The position numbers and the translations under genes were made by a program. Source: Paenibacillus_AB hodogayensis (lineage in GTDB: Bacteria; Bacillota; Bacilli; Paenibacillales; NBRC-103111). Taken from it: a stretch of 64,000 nucleotides of DNA. Location of the stretch: contig NZ_BAAAYO010000021.1 of assembly GCF_039536325.1 (NCBI RefSeq), forward strand, positions 310,001 through 374,000. The letters are read 5' to 3'. The notes beneath the pieces were generated by a model, which worked only from the letters and a program-made list of their open reading frames with translations, did not search any database and had not been told where the DNA came from. Position 1 is the stretch's first letter, and each line of letters opens with the position of its first letter. Of the stretch, positions 26,514 through 35,009 are shown in pieces.

Positions 26514-27131
26514 TTACGGTTTCTGCTTGTCATAATTATCTGACGTAAAAATAACGTCATCATTTCCTAACCGAAGAATGATTTTATAATCAGACTTGGT
26601 AAAGCTGTTAATCGTGCTGCCAAACATAAAAGAATTATTGTCGCCTTCCAAGAGCGGTGAAGGCAGCACTTGGTACGGTTTTAAGAGGACGCCGACAATC
26701 GGTTTGACCCCCGAGCTGTTTTCTTCACCGTAGATCGATTCTGTTCTTACTAACAATGCCTTGCCGTTTGTAAGCTCCATATTGATTCGCCACTGGTCCC
26801 CGTCAACACTGGTCGTATAGATGAGATCCTTCTTGCTCACGGGGGAGCCTATGGCTAGAAAATAAGTCAACGCTGCAACAAGTAGCAAAAGTGCTGTAAA
26901 TCCCGCCAACATTTTTTGGATCGTTTTTTTTCTTACTTTTTTCAGAAAGTCAATTTCCTTTTTATCGGATTGGGAAGAAGTGTTCTCAATGGGAGCGGAC
27001 AACTTGGCATGAAGGGCACGGCATGCATCGCAGTCCTGCAAGTGTTGACGGATGTCGGTTTCTGTTTCCGCGCTGACCAATCCATCTAGATAACTTGGTA
27101 ATAGATCTTGGACAATATGGCATTTGGTCAT
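26514..27131 (-). CDS. Anti-sigma factor with zinc-finger (ZAS) domain
   Basis: A 205-residue membrane protein. The first ~45 residues carry the anti-sigma zinc motif: 'CHIVQDLLPSYLDGLVS' and 'HLQDCDACRAL' (H-x3-C-x2-C). One transmembrane helix follows at about residues 73-92 ('MLAGFTALLLLVAALTYFLA'), then an extracytoplasmic domain of ~110 residues. Its ATG follows the stop of the sigma gene with no base in between, and its ribosome site (GGAGGTG) lies inside the sigma gene's last codons, so the two are translationally coupled. It should hold the sigma factor until an envelope signal arrives. Confidence 0.93.
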   Translation of the reverse strand: MTKCHIVQDLLPSYLDGLVSAETETDIRQHLQDCDACRALHAKLSAPIENTSSQSDKKEIDFLKKVRKKTIQKMLAGFTALLLLVAALTYFLAIGSPVSKKDLIYTTSVDGDQWRINMELTNGKALLVRTESIYGEENSSGVKPIVGVLLKPYQVLPSPLLEGDNNSFMFGSTINSFTKSDYKIILRLGNDDVIFTSDNYDKQKP

Positions 27132-27611
27132 TTATAACACCTCCATAAGCTTTTGTTTTGCTCGATAGAAAGTGACACGAGCCCAGTTTTCGCTTTTTCC
27201 GAGTATTTCGCCTATTTCTGCGAAAGAAAACTCGCCTGATAATCGCATATGTACAATTTCCCGCATAGGCTCACTCAATTGGTGAATGGCTCTATACAAT
27301 TCCATTTTGTTGCTTTGAAGCAGCGTAGCTTCCTCTGGTGACACGTTCGGCGAAGGGATGTACTCGTGCAACTCATGGCTTGAATACTTTTTCTTTTTTT
27401 CAAGCTCCTGATACCAAATATGTTTGGCAATCTGGCAAAGCCAAACACTTATTTTGCAGGAGCCGTTGTAAGTATGAATAGAGTATACAGCCCGATAAAA
27501 AGTTTCCTCCGTTAATTCCTCGGCTAAATCAACATCATGAGTAAGGCTTAGCAAGTATTTGTAGACGCTTTTTGCATAGTCTTTGTAGATTTTCTCCATA
27601 TCCTCCGCCAC
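27132..27611 (-). CDS. ECF-type RNA polymerase sigma factor
   Basis: A 159-residue group-4 sigma factor. Region 2 is at residues ~8-75 ('YKYLLSLTHDVDLAEELTEE', 'SVWLCQIAKHIWYQELEKKK') and region 4 at ~105-155 ('LSEPMREIVHMRLSGEFSFA', 'IGEILGKSENWARVTFYRAK'). Start is GTG 27611 with GGGGGTGA upstream; the ATG four codons later has its box too close. It is paired with a zinc anti-sigma factor. The -35/-10 of its own promoter could not be assigned with confidence. Target genes are unknown. Confidence 0.94.
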   Translation of the reverse strand: MAEDMEKIYKDYAKSVYKYLLSLTHDVDLAEELTEETFYRAVYSIHTYNGSCKISVWLCQIAKHIWYQELEKKKKYSSHELHEYIPSPNVSPEEATLLQSNKMELYRAIHQLSEPMREIVHMRLSGEFSFAEIGEILGKSENWARVTFYRAKQKLMEVL

Positions 27612-27734
27612 TTTCTCACCCCCTTAACCTATATATCTTAAAAAAATAGATTTCGTTACAATTGCATTAAAATTTTTTTGTTTAGATCATAGGCAATGAC
27701 AAGTGTCAAAAGAAAAACGATAGAGCAGGGGGTA

Positions 27735-27946
27735 GCGTTACGCCTAACGGTCTGCGTATCGTGGATTGGGCGCTCCGGCCCCTGCGGGACATGCCACTGA
27801 ACGATTACGAGAAAATGTCCATCGTCCTTCTGCTGAGCGGCTACGCCCGTAATTTCGGGATGCTTCAGCGGGACATCGATCGCGCCGTTCAGGCCGGCTC
27901 CACCGAGGAAGAGTTCAGCGGGCTGAAATATTTGAACCGGAAATGA
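27735..27946 (+). pseudogene. TetR-family regulator, C-terminal fragment
   Basis: About 65 codons read 'PNGLRIVDWALRPLRDMPLN' and 'EKMSIVLLLSGYARNFG', matching the ligand-domain end of TetR/AcrR regulators of the tetracycline-repressor C-terminal type (G-P-N-x-L-R ... L-R-D-x-P-L). The DNA-binding domain is absent upstream, and no start codon with a ribosome site is present. It lies between a sigma operon and an ABC exporter operon and ends just before a terminator. A decayed regulator, possibly once linked to the exporter. Confidence 0.75.
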
Positions 27947-27963
27947 GCGAGTTCCCCATACTC

Positions 27964-28014
27964 AAAAGCCCTGCGGCAATAAGGAACGTCAGTTCCTTGG
28001 CCTGCAGGGCTTTT
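27964..28014. terminator. Bidirectional terminator
   Basis: AAAAGCCCTGC (27964-27974) pairs with GCAGGGCTTTT (28004-28014), with an inner AAGGAAC/GTTCCTT pairing. It ends the ABC exporter operon on the minus strand. Confidence 0.85.
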
Positions 28015-28015
28015 G

Positions 28016-29878
28016 TTAACCGACTCGCTTGAATTGGCTCGTGTACAGCTCGTAGTAGAAGCCTTGCCGCTCCAGCAGCTCCTGATGCGTTCCGCGCTCG
28101 ATAATTTCGCCGCCGTTAATGACGAGAATTTGGTCGGCCTCGCGGATCGTGCTGAGCCTATGTGCGATGACGAAGCTGGTCCGGCCGCGCATCAGCGATT
28201 TCATGGCTTCCTGGATGTGCATCTCCGTACGCGTATCCACGCTGCTCGTCGCTTCGTCGAGAATGAGGATGGCCGGATCGGCGAGTATCGCCCGCGCGAT
28301 CGTAATGAGCTGGCGCTGCCCTTGGCTCAGGTTGCCGCCCTCCGCCGAGAGCTGCGTGTCGTAGCCGTTGGGCAGCTTGCGGATAAAGGCGTCGGCGTTG
28401 GCGAGCTTGGCGGCCGCCTCGATCTGCTCGTCGGTTGCGGTGAGCCGCCCGTAGCGGATGTTCTCGCGGATCGTCTCCGAGAACAAGTAAGCGTCCTGCA
28501 AAACGATGCCCAGCTGTTCGCGCAGCTTGCCTTTGTCCCGGTCGCGAAGGTTGATTCCGTCCACGGTAACGGTTCCTTCGTCGATATCGTAGAAGCGCGT
28601 AAGTAAATTAACGATTGTCGTCTTACCGGCCCCGGTTGGCCCGACGAGCGCAATCGTCTCTCCCGGCTTTGCGATCAGCGAAACGTTTTTCAGGACGGGC
28701 ACGCTTTCCTTGTAACAGAACGTGACATTCTCGAAGCGGACTTCCCCGCGTATCGGCTTGTCGTCGTTCGCAGAGGAGTTGTCTTCGTATTCGGTACGAG
28801 TGTCGAGCACCTCGAACACGCGCTCCGCGCCCGCTATGGCCGACTGGATCATGTTGAACTGGTTGGCCAGGTCGTTGATCGGCCGGGTAAACTGGCGCGA
28901 GTAGTTCAGAAAGCTGACGACGATGCCGATCGTCGTATAGCCTCCAATGGCCATCCAGCCGCCAATCGCTGCGATCAGGGCGAAGCTGATGTTGTTGATG
29001 ACGTTGTTGACCGGGCCCATTAGGCCGGATAAAATTTGCGCCCGAATGCCTACGTTCCGCAAGCTTTCATTGTGCGTTTGAAATTGCCTCATCGTTTCTT
29101 TCTCGCGATTAAACGATTTCACGACCTTCTGCCCGGTTACCGTTTCCTCGATATAGCCGTTGAGCTCTCCCAAGTGACGCTGCTGTGCCAAAAAATGTTT
29201 ACGCGTCCGTTTTGCGATCTGCCCGGTAACGACCATGGTCAATGGGATGGTGACCAGGCTGACGATGGTGAGCCAGACGTTTAGGCCGAGCATAAGCGCA
29301 AGAGCGCCTATGACGGTCAACAAGCTGTTGATGAGCTGGGTTACGCTCTGGTTCAGCGAATTGGAGACGTTCTCGATGTCGTTGGTCGTCCGGCTCATCA
29401 GCTCGCCGTGCGTTCGGCTATCGAAGAAACGAAGCGGCAGCTTCTGCAAATGCTCGAACATGTCGCGGCGAAGCTCCTGAACTGTGCGCTGGGAAACGCC
29501 GGCCATCACGTAAGCCTGGATCCAGCTCATGATTGTGCTAAGCACGTAGACGCCCAGAAGCGACAAACAGAGCCACAGCAACCCGTCATAATCTCTTGGT
29601 ATAATGTACCGGTCGATCGCCCGCCCGAGCAGGTAAGGGCCGACCAAAGTGAAGCCCGAGCTTAACGCGGTTAGAATGAAAACGGCGATTAAACCGGAAC
29701 GCTGCCGGCCGATATAGTTCCACAGCCGCTTCAACGTCGGGCCGAGCTGTTTCGGGCGGACTTTCGGCATCATCCCCCGGGTTCCGGGGCCGCCTCCCAT
29801 TCCCATCGGCCCGGGTCCCCCTGCAGGCGGCATCGGCCGCGCCCCTGCATCCGCACCCCGATTAGGCGATTCCGCCAT
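28016..29878 (-). CDS. ABC exporter half-transporter (canonical ATPase site)
   Basis: A 620-residue type-IV ABC exporter: a Gly/Pro/Met-rich N-terminus of ~45 residues, a six-helix membrane domain (to ~350) and a nucleotide-binding domain with Walker A 'GPTGAGKTT', signature 'NLSQGQRQ' and Walker B 'LILDEATSSVD' with the catalytic Glu present. I start at ATG 29878 (AAGGAG upstream); it overlaps the end of the preceding gene by 17 bases. With that gene it should form a heterodimeric multidrug or lipid exporter of the YfiB/YfiC or BmrC/BmrD type. The upstream MarR gene in the same operon suggests induction by a toxic compound. Confidence 0.93.
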   Translation of the reverse strand: MAESPNRGADAGARPMPPAGGPGPMGMGGGPGTRGMMPKVRPKQLGPTLKRLWNYIGRQRSGLIAVFILTALSSGFTLVGPYLLGRAIDRYIIPRDYDGLLWLCLSLLGVYVLSTIMSWIQAYVMAGVSQRTVQELRRDMFEHLQKLPLRFFDSRTHGELMSRTTNDIENVSNSLNQSVTQLINSLLTVIGALALMLGLNVWLTIVSLVTIPLTMVVTGQIAKRTRKHFLAQQRHLGELNGYIEETVTGQKVVKSFNREKETMRQFQTHNESLRNVGIRAQILSGLMGPVNNVINNISFALIAAIGGWMAIGGYTTIGIVVSFLNYSRQFTRPINDLANQFNMIQSAIAGAERVFEVLDTRTEYEDNSSANDDKPIRGEVRFENVTFCYKESVPVLKNVSLIAKPGETIALVGPTGAGKTTIVNLLTRFYDIDEGTVTVDGINLRDRDKGKLREQLGIVLQDAYLFSETIRENIRYGRLTATDEQIEAAAKLANADAFIRKLPNGYDTQLSAEGGNLSQGQRQLITIARAILADPAILILDEATSSVDTRTEMHIQEAMKSLMRGRTSFVIAHRLSTIREADQILVINGGEIIERGTHQELLERQGFYYELYTSQFKRVG

Positions 29879-31610
29879 GACGAATTTGCTCCTTCCCAAG
29901 TTGGGATTCGTAAATATCTTGATAGACGTCGCAATCGCGCATCAACTCGTCATGCTTCCCGATCGCGACGATGCGTCCTTCTTCCATAACGACGATTTTG
30001 TCGGCGTCGATGACCGAGGAGATACGCTGCGCGATAACGAGGGTAGTGCTGGCGCCCATCAACTCCTTGAGAGCGCGTTGAATGCGCGATTCGGTGCCAA
30101 GATCGACTGCGCTCGTACTGTCGTCCAGAATGAGAATCGAAGGACGGACGAGCAGCGCGCGAGCAATCGACACCCGCTGCTTTTGGCCTCCGGATAAATT
30201 GACGCCGCGCTGCCCGATGATCGAATCGTAACCGTCCGGCATCCGCGAGATGAATTCGTCCGCCTGAGCCGCGCGCGCCGCTTCCTCGATTTCCTCCTGC
30301 GCCGCCTCCGGCTTGCCGTACCGAATGTTATCGCGGATCGTGCCGCTGAACAAAACGGCTTCCTGCAGCACCATCCCGACTTGTTTCCGAAGATGCTCCA
30401 GCTGCATGGCGCGAATGTCGACTCCGTCGATTCGGATCGCCCCGCTGCTCACATCGTACAGCCGGGAGACGAGACTCACGAGCGTCGACTTGCCCGAGCC
30501 GGTGGAGCCGAGAATGGCGACCGTTTGGCCCGGTTCGGCCGTAAAGGAAATGTCCGTCAGCTCGCTCCCGCGGCTCGCTTCGTAGCCGAACGATACGCGG
30601 TCGAATTCGATTCGTCCCGAGCGGATCACGTTTGTTTTGGCCCCCGCCGCTTCCACGATTTCCGGTTCGGTTTCGAGCACTTCGCGGATGCGGTCGCCGG
30701 ATGCCTTTGCCCGCGAGACGGATACCATCATCATGCCGACCATAAGCAGAGACGAGAGCAGCTGCGTCACGTAGTTGATGAAGGCGATCAGATCGCCGAC
30801 GGCAAGCCGACCGCTCCAGTTCAAATCGGCTCCGAACCATAAGACGGCGACGATGCTTGCGTTCATAATGAACATCATGATCGGCATATTGACGGCGACG
30901 ATCCGCGACGCTTTCACGGCGATGTCGGTAAAATCGGCGTTTGCTTTGCCGAAACGGCTGTTCTCGTAGGCGGAACGTACGAACGCTTTGACGACGCGGA
31001 TGCCGGACAAATTTTCCTGCAGGACTGTGTTGACCCCGTCCAGTCTGTTCTGCACTTTCGAGAACAAAGGAAACGAAGCGCGGATGAGGTAATACTGGGC
31101 GACGAACAACACCGGAACCGCCACAACGAGAATAATGGCGAGCCGGGGGCTCAGCATAAACGCCATAATGCAGCTGCCGATCGCTAGAAACGGGGCACGG
31201 ACCAGAATGCGCAGCGTCATTTGCACAAGGTTTTGCATTTGCACGATATCGTTCGTCAGCCGCGTAACCAGCGAGCCGGCTTTGAACCGGTCGAGGTTGC
31301 GAAACGAGAACGATTGCACTTTGGCAAACACGTCTTTGCGCAAATCCGTTCCAAAATGCTGCGAAGCGATCGTCGAGTAGATGGAGCAGCCGATGCCACC
31401 TATAAGACCGATTACCGCGACGACGAGCATGAGCAGCCCCGTCGATCGGATATACGCCAAGTCTCCTTTCATAACTCCGTCGTTGACGATGTTCGCCATC
31501 AGCTTCGGCTGCAGCAGGTCCATGAACACTTCCACGAGCATGAGCAGCGGGGCGAGCAGCACCGGGAGCATGTAAGGCTTTAAATAGTTAGTCCATTTGA
31601 TTTTCGTCAC
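29862..31610 (-). CDS. ABC exporter half-transporter (degenerate ATPase site)
   Basis: A 582-residue partner of the gene at 28016. It has six transmembrane helices, then Walker A 'GSTGSGKST' (about residue 370), signature 'NLSGGQKQR' and Walker B 'LILDDSTSAVD'. The residue after the Walker B Asp is Asp instead of the catalytic Glu, the usual mark of the non-hydrolysing site in heterodimeric exporters. Start is GTG 31610 with GGAGGA eight bases upstream. It overlaps the MarR gene end by 23 bases and the next exporter gene by 17, so the three genes are one tightly coupled operon. Confidence 0.94.
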   Translation of the reverse strand: MTKIKWTNYLKPYMLPVLLAPLLMLVEVFMDLLQPKLMANIVNDGVMKGDLAYIRSTGLLMLVVAVIGLIGGIGCSIYSTIASQHFGTDLRKDVFAKVQSFSFRNLDRFKAGSLVTRLTNDIVQMQNLVQMTLRILVRAPFLAIGSCIMAFMLSPRLAIILVVAVPVLFVAQYYLIRASFPLFSKVQNRLDGVNTVLQENLSGIRVVKAFVRSAYENSRFGKANADFTDIAVKASRIVAVNMPIMMFIMNASIVAVLWFGADLNWSGRLAVGDLIAFINYVTQLLSSLLMVGMMMVSVSRAKASGDRIREVLETEPEIVEAAGAKTNVIRSGRIEFDRVSFGYEASRGSELTDISFTAEPGQTVAILGSTGSGKSTLVSLVSRLYDVSSGAIRIDGVDIRAMQLEHLRKQVGMVLQEAVLFSGTIRDNIRYGKPEAAQEEIEEAARAAQADEFISRMPDGYDSIIGQRGVNLSGGQKQRVSIARALLVRPSILILDDSTSAVDLGTESRIQRALKELMGASTTLVIAQRISSVIDADKIVVMEEGRIVAIGKHDELMRDCDVYQDIYESQLGKEQIRHGGIA

Positions 31611-32085
31611 GGCCTCGTTCCTCCTTCGTTTGCCGGCTAATGATCTGCTCGTACTGTTTCACGTTATCGAACATATGCAGCAGCAGACGGCGCAGCAGCA
31701 TTTTTTCTTCGGGCGTCACCCCTTGCAGCGCATACGCTTCGCTGGCGTTCAGCGCTTCGTGCACTTCCTTCACCGCGGAGCGGCCTTTGTCGGTCAAGTA
31801 GACGCGCCATACGCGCTGATCGCTCGGGTCTGCCCGGCGTTCGACATGGCCGTTCTTGACCATCCGGTTCAGCATTACGGTAACGGTGGCGGGCTTGACG
31901 CGCATTTTGGCGGCCAGCTCGTTCTGGCGAAGCCCGTCGTGTCTCGAAAGCTCGAACAATACCGGCGGCTGGCCGGGATGCACGTCCTGGTCTTTGAGCG
32001 ACAGGTGGGAATTGTAGTGATGCTGCCGCATAAGTCGAGCCATCAAGCCCATCAGGGGGGCTTCGGGAGGATGATTCGGTTCCAA
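31588..32085 (-). CDS. MarR family regulator of the ABC exporter operon
   Basis: A ~165-residue winged-helix dimer. 'LSRHDGLRQNELAAKMRVKP' and 'ATVTVMLNRMVKNGHVERRA' are the recognition region, and 'DPSDQRVWRVYLTDKG' is the wing. The start is uncertain: TTG 32085 has AAGGAGG ten bases upstream; the open frame reaches 32142, and the first ATG is at 32052. It is the first gene of the operon with both ABC exporter genes overlapping behind it. A TTAG-4-CTAA sequence at 32161-32172 lies near the likely transcription start. It most likely represses the operon until a drug-like ligand binds. Confidence 0.9.
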   Translation of the reverse strand: MEPNHPPEAPLMGLMARLMRQHHYNSHLSLKDQDVHPGQPPVLFELSRHDGLRQNELAAKMRVKPATVTVMLNRMVKNGHVERRADPSDQRVWRVYLTDKGRSAVKEVHEALNASEAYALQGVTPEEKMLLRRLLLHMFDNVKQYEQIISRQTKEERGRDENQMD

Positions 32086-32160
32086 ACGATATGCGCCTCC
32101 TTCATAGGCTATGTATAGGTTTAGCCTCGCGAAAAATCGCAAAAATGGGGAGTTGGAAAA

Positions 32161-32206
32161 TTAGCCGACTAACTATAAGAGTAGTAGGCGCGTCGACAGC
32201 TGTCAA
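32161..32206 (-). promoter_or_regulatory. Putative promoter and operator of the MarR-exporter operon
   Basis: On the minus strand TTGACA (32206-32201), 17 bases, TACTCT (32183-32178), then TTAG-TCGG-CTAA (32172-32161) around the expected start. The inverted TTAG/CTAA half sites fit a MarR operator. A palindrome GACAGCTGTC (32195-32204) overlaps the -35. Confidence 0.45.
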
Positions 32207-32274
32207 CCTATTTTCGCCCGAAATGGTGACTACAGTAGCCAGCAGAGCCAGGCGACTGGCTTGCTTCTACTTGC

Positions 32275-32778
32275 TTATTCATCCGTATTGCGCATGCAAA
32301 GCTGCCGGAGATGGAGGATGACGATCTGCTCAATAGTCTCTGGTGTGTATAGCTCGGGGCGAAGCAATGCGAGGATCGTCAAGCCTTCGACGACCGCGGC
32401 CAGTCTAAGCGTTTCGAGTTCTATGTCTATCGACGGGGGAAGAAGCTCCGCACTAACCAGTAGATCGAGGACAGTTTTAGTCAGGTGGCGAAGTCCATCT
32501 GTGAGCTCGTCTTTTTTAACCTGCAACGTCGAACTTGTGAGGGAACGGATGGCAAATGCCCACCAGACACCGGTTGCAGTTCGTTTTTCTGTATCCATAG
32601 GGAGTAGCTCCAAAAGCACTTCCTTCGCGGCTTTCATCGGAATACGGCTTAGCTCCAGCCCCTCTGCCTTGTCGGCTCCTTTCGTCAAATAATAATCCAC
32701 AATAAATAACAACAGCTCGTCCTGCGTTGAAAAATAATGCCGCAAGGCGCCAGGCGGCAGCGCGGAGAACCGTATCAC
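32275..32778 (-). pseudogene. TetR-family regulator lacking the start of its DNA-binding domain
   Basis: The frame begins inside the recognition helix: 'LPPGALRHYFSTQDELLLFI' equals the end of a TetR helix-turn-helix, then a complete ~130-residue ligand domain follows. The first ~30 residues, including the first two helices of the DNA-binding domain, are missing. The upstream 160 bases do not encode them in any frame I can see. The apparent start at 32778 has no ribosome site. Probably a 5'-truncated, inactive gene. Confidence 0.75.
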
Positions 32779-32942
32779 AAATAGAGGAACTTTCTCTGAA
32801 GAAAAACGTGCAGAAGTCTGTATTTACAGAATGCGGACCCTTAAGAGTAGGTTAGGTCAATCTTTATGAAGTATATTGTGTAAACAAGCTTATGCGCGTT
32901 TTTTATTGTTATACAACATATGGATTTGGTTTGATGACAGAC

Positions 32943-33494
32943 TCATTCTTTAAAATAGGGCGTAATCCCTCTTGAATATAGGTTCTCCACTAACTTGAAA
33001 AATTCTTCCGACGATAAATCCTTTTGACGCTGGAGCCAAAGACGAAATAAAGAAAGGGAAGTTGTCATGTAAAATTCAATGAAGTATGGCGTTAAGGAAT
33101 GGTTTTGCGGAACGTTTAATTCTAATTGATCCAAATTGATTTCTTTTTTTAAGCGTTTTAAAAAACGGGCACTTCCATAATCACCCAAGAGGGCATTAAG
33201 AACCAGGAGATGTTCTCTTTTGTCCAGACAATAGAACGTATCTTGAAACGTATGCATCGATAGCTCTTTATTCGCCATTTCTTTTTTCATGTCATTCAAT
33301 AAGTCATTTTCAACAGCGTCTAACAATTCGTAAATGTCAGTAAAGTATTGATAAAAGGTGCTGCGGTTATATCCTGACTTATTCGCAATTTCCTGAACCG
33401 AAATTTTCTCAATCGGCTTTTGGCTATATAACTCACAAAAAATTTCTACAAACTTTTGTCTTGTTTTCTCCGTTATTTGGGGTTGCTTTTTCAT
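32943..33494 (-). CDS. TetR family regulator
   Basis: A 183-residue regulator. The helix-turn-helix is at residues ~28-55 ('ISVQEIANKSGYNRSTFYQY'), and a helical C-terminal domain of the TetR_C_7 kind follows ('LTPYFIEFYMTTSLSLFRLW'). GGAGGG lies six bases before the ATG. It is divergent from the ketopantoate-reductase-like gene, and the intergenic region carries a 22-bp near-perfect palindrome just before that gene. It likely represses that gene. Both are clearly more AT-rich than the carbohydrate regions. Confidence 0.93.
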   Translation of the reverse strand: MKKQPQITEKTRQKFVEIFCELYSQKPIEKISVQEIANKSGYNRSTFYQYFTDIYELLDAVENDLLNDMKKEMANKELSMHTFQDTFYCLDKREHLLVLNALLGDYGSARFLKRLKKEINLDQLELNVPQNHSLTPYFIEFYMTTSLSLFRLWLQRQKDLSSEEFFKLVENLYSRGITPYFKE

Positions 33495-33583
33495 GTTTCC
33501 CTCCTACTAGCGAATAAGAATATCATCCGACAAATCATAAAAAACTGATGGTTGATCAAGGAATAATAAAGATTTACAATCAC

Positions 33584-33605
33584 ATCATACAACATGTTGT
33601 CTGAT
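33584..33605. promoter_or_regulatory. 22-bp palindrome, predicted TetR operator
   Basis: ATCA-T-ACAACATGTTGT-C-TGAT (33584-33605) is an inverted repeat with one mismatched pair; the inner 12 bases are perfect. It lies 49 bases upstream of the reductase ATG and between it and the divergent TetR gene. Confidence 0.7.
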
Positions 33606-33653
33606 AATCAAAAGGAAATGGAAAGGAAATGTTAATAAGTAGGGGTGGTTTTA

Positions 33654-34577
33654 ATGTCAGCAAAACAAGATCGAATTTTAATTTTTGGTGCAGGTGTTAT
33701 CGGGAGCATGTACGCAATTAAGCTCATTGAAGCAGGGTTTGACGTTACCCTGTTTGCACGTTCTAATAGATTTAAATCATTAAGAGAAAATGGCCTGCAA
33801 TATAAGGAAAAAGGTACGGTTAAATCGATACAAGTGAATGTCATTGATACGCTGGAAAATGACGATGTATACGATTTTATTTTCGTTACCGTTCGTTATG
33901 ATCGGTCTGAATCAGCGTTGTTAGCGCTAAAAGATAATCAAAGCAAAAATATAGTTACGATGACTAATAATTCAATTGGATTTTCTTCGTGGCTGGATAT
34001 CGTAGGGGATAGGCTTTTACCAGCTTTTCCCGGCTTCGGCGGACAGATTAAAGATGGAGTATTGCAAGCTCGATTTCTACCAAAGATTATAGTGGCAACT
34101 GTATTTGGAGAAATTAATGGTGTAGTGACAGAACGCATAGAAAACCTCGCAAAATTATTTAAAACAGCAAAGCTTCCTTACGTTATTAAAAAGGATATGC
34201 AAGCGTATCTAATCACACATTCCGTATCAGACATTGCCATGATGAGCGTTTTGTATTCTGAGAATAAAATAATTGACAAAAAAGCAGTCAGAACCAGAAA
34301 GACGGCACGCATAATAACAGTCACTTTAAAAGCGTATCTAAGGGCAATACAAAAAGCTGGCGTTTCAATTGATCCACCAATGCTTAAAATGGTGCTTAAA
34401 TTTCCAAACTTATTTTTGGATCTTTTCTTTATGACATGGCTGCGAACTAAAATGGTTAGGGATATGATGTTGCCGGATTATGCGAATAATGCTTACAATG
34501 AGATTGTTCAGCTGAATAATGATTTAATGAAATTTTTAAGTCAAAATGATATCAAATCGGAAATACATGTTCAGTAA
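33654..34577 (+). CDS. Ketopantoate reductase family (ApbA/PanE-like) NAD(P)H oxidoreductase
   Basis: A 307-residue protein with an N-terminal Rossmann fold ('ILIFGAGVIGSMYAIKLIEA', residues ~7-26) and 'ARSNRFKSLRENGLQY', which contacts NADP in PanE. A C-terminal helical domain follows. The family reduces 2-ketopantoate, but the catalytic Lys/Glu set of true PanE is not obvious here. Because the gene stands alone under a TetR regulator, it is more likely a PanE-like reductase of another ketoacid. ATG 33654 has AGGGGTGG upstream. Confidence 0.85.
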   Translation: MSAKQDRILIFGAGVIGSMYAIKLIEAGFDVTLFARSNRFKSLRENGLQYKEKGTVKSIQVNVIDTLENDDVYDFIFVTVRYDRSESALLALKDNQSKNIVTMTNNSIGFSSWLDIVGDRLLPAFPGFGGQIKDGVLQARFLPKIIVATVFGEINGVVTERIENLAKLFKTAKLPYVIKKDMQAYLITHSVSDIAMMSVLYSENKIIDKKAVRTRKTARIITVTLKAYLRAIQKAGVSIDPPMLKMVLKFPNLFLDLFFMTWLRTKMVRDMMLPDYANNAYNEIVQLNNDLMKFLSQNDIKSEIHVQ

Positions 34578-35009
34578 TTTTTAATTTATTTTCATTAAAT
34601 CCTTCAATTGGGCATTTTTTCGTAGCATCCTTGACTAAACTCACGGGAAACGATAATTAAACAACAACAGCGGCAGTCTAAGACTTTATTTATCAAGTCT
34701 TGTTCTGTCGCTGCTTTATTTATTAGACCCAGTCTAAAACTTATTTTTAAGAAGCTGATGAAGCGACACTATGATCCGCACGTGCTGGCTGGCACAACCG
34801 GATAATTACGTTCTATCGAACGGACAACAATGTTCCTTATTCCTCCCCATTTCCCTTGTTACGATATAGAGGGCATCGAGCCAATTGGGCAGGAGTACGA
34901 CGTCGTATGCGCCGGATATGAGCTTGCGTTTGATCCGACTCGGCGAACTCGGCGAGAGTTGATGGAAGAGACGAAACTATACCGAGGAGTTAGACATAGG
35001 GGGGATATC
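34578..35009. other. Intergenic region with a dispersed hairpin repeat
   Basis: About 430 bases. It contains the hairpin repeat at 34668-34720. From 34830 the frame of the next gene is open, but this 60-codon upstream stretch has no ribosome site and no recognised domain, so it is treated as leader. No other gene was found. Confidence 0.5.
34668..34720 (+). repeat. Dispersed terminator-like hairpin, copy 1
   Basis: CAGCGGCAG (34668-34676) pairs with CTGTCGCTG (34705-34713), inner stem AAGACTT/AAGTCTT, then CTTTATTTATT. The left arm plus the following bases (CAGCGGCAGTCTAAGACTT) nearly matches copy 2 at 62000 (one difference in 19). It probably acts as terminator of the reductase gene. Confidence 0.7.
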
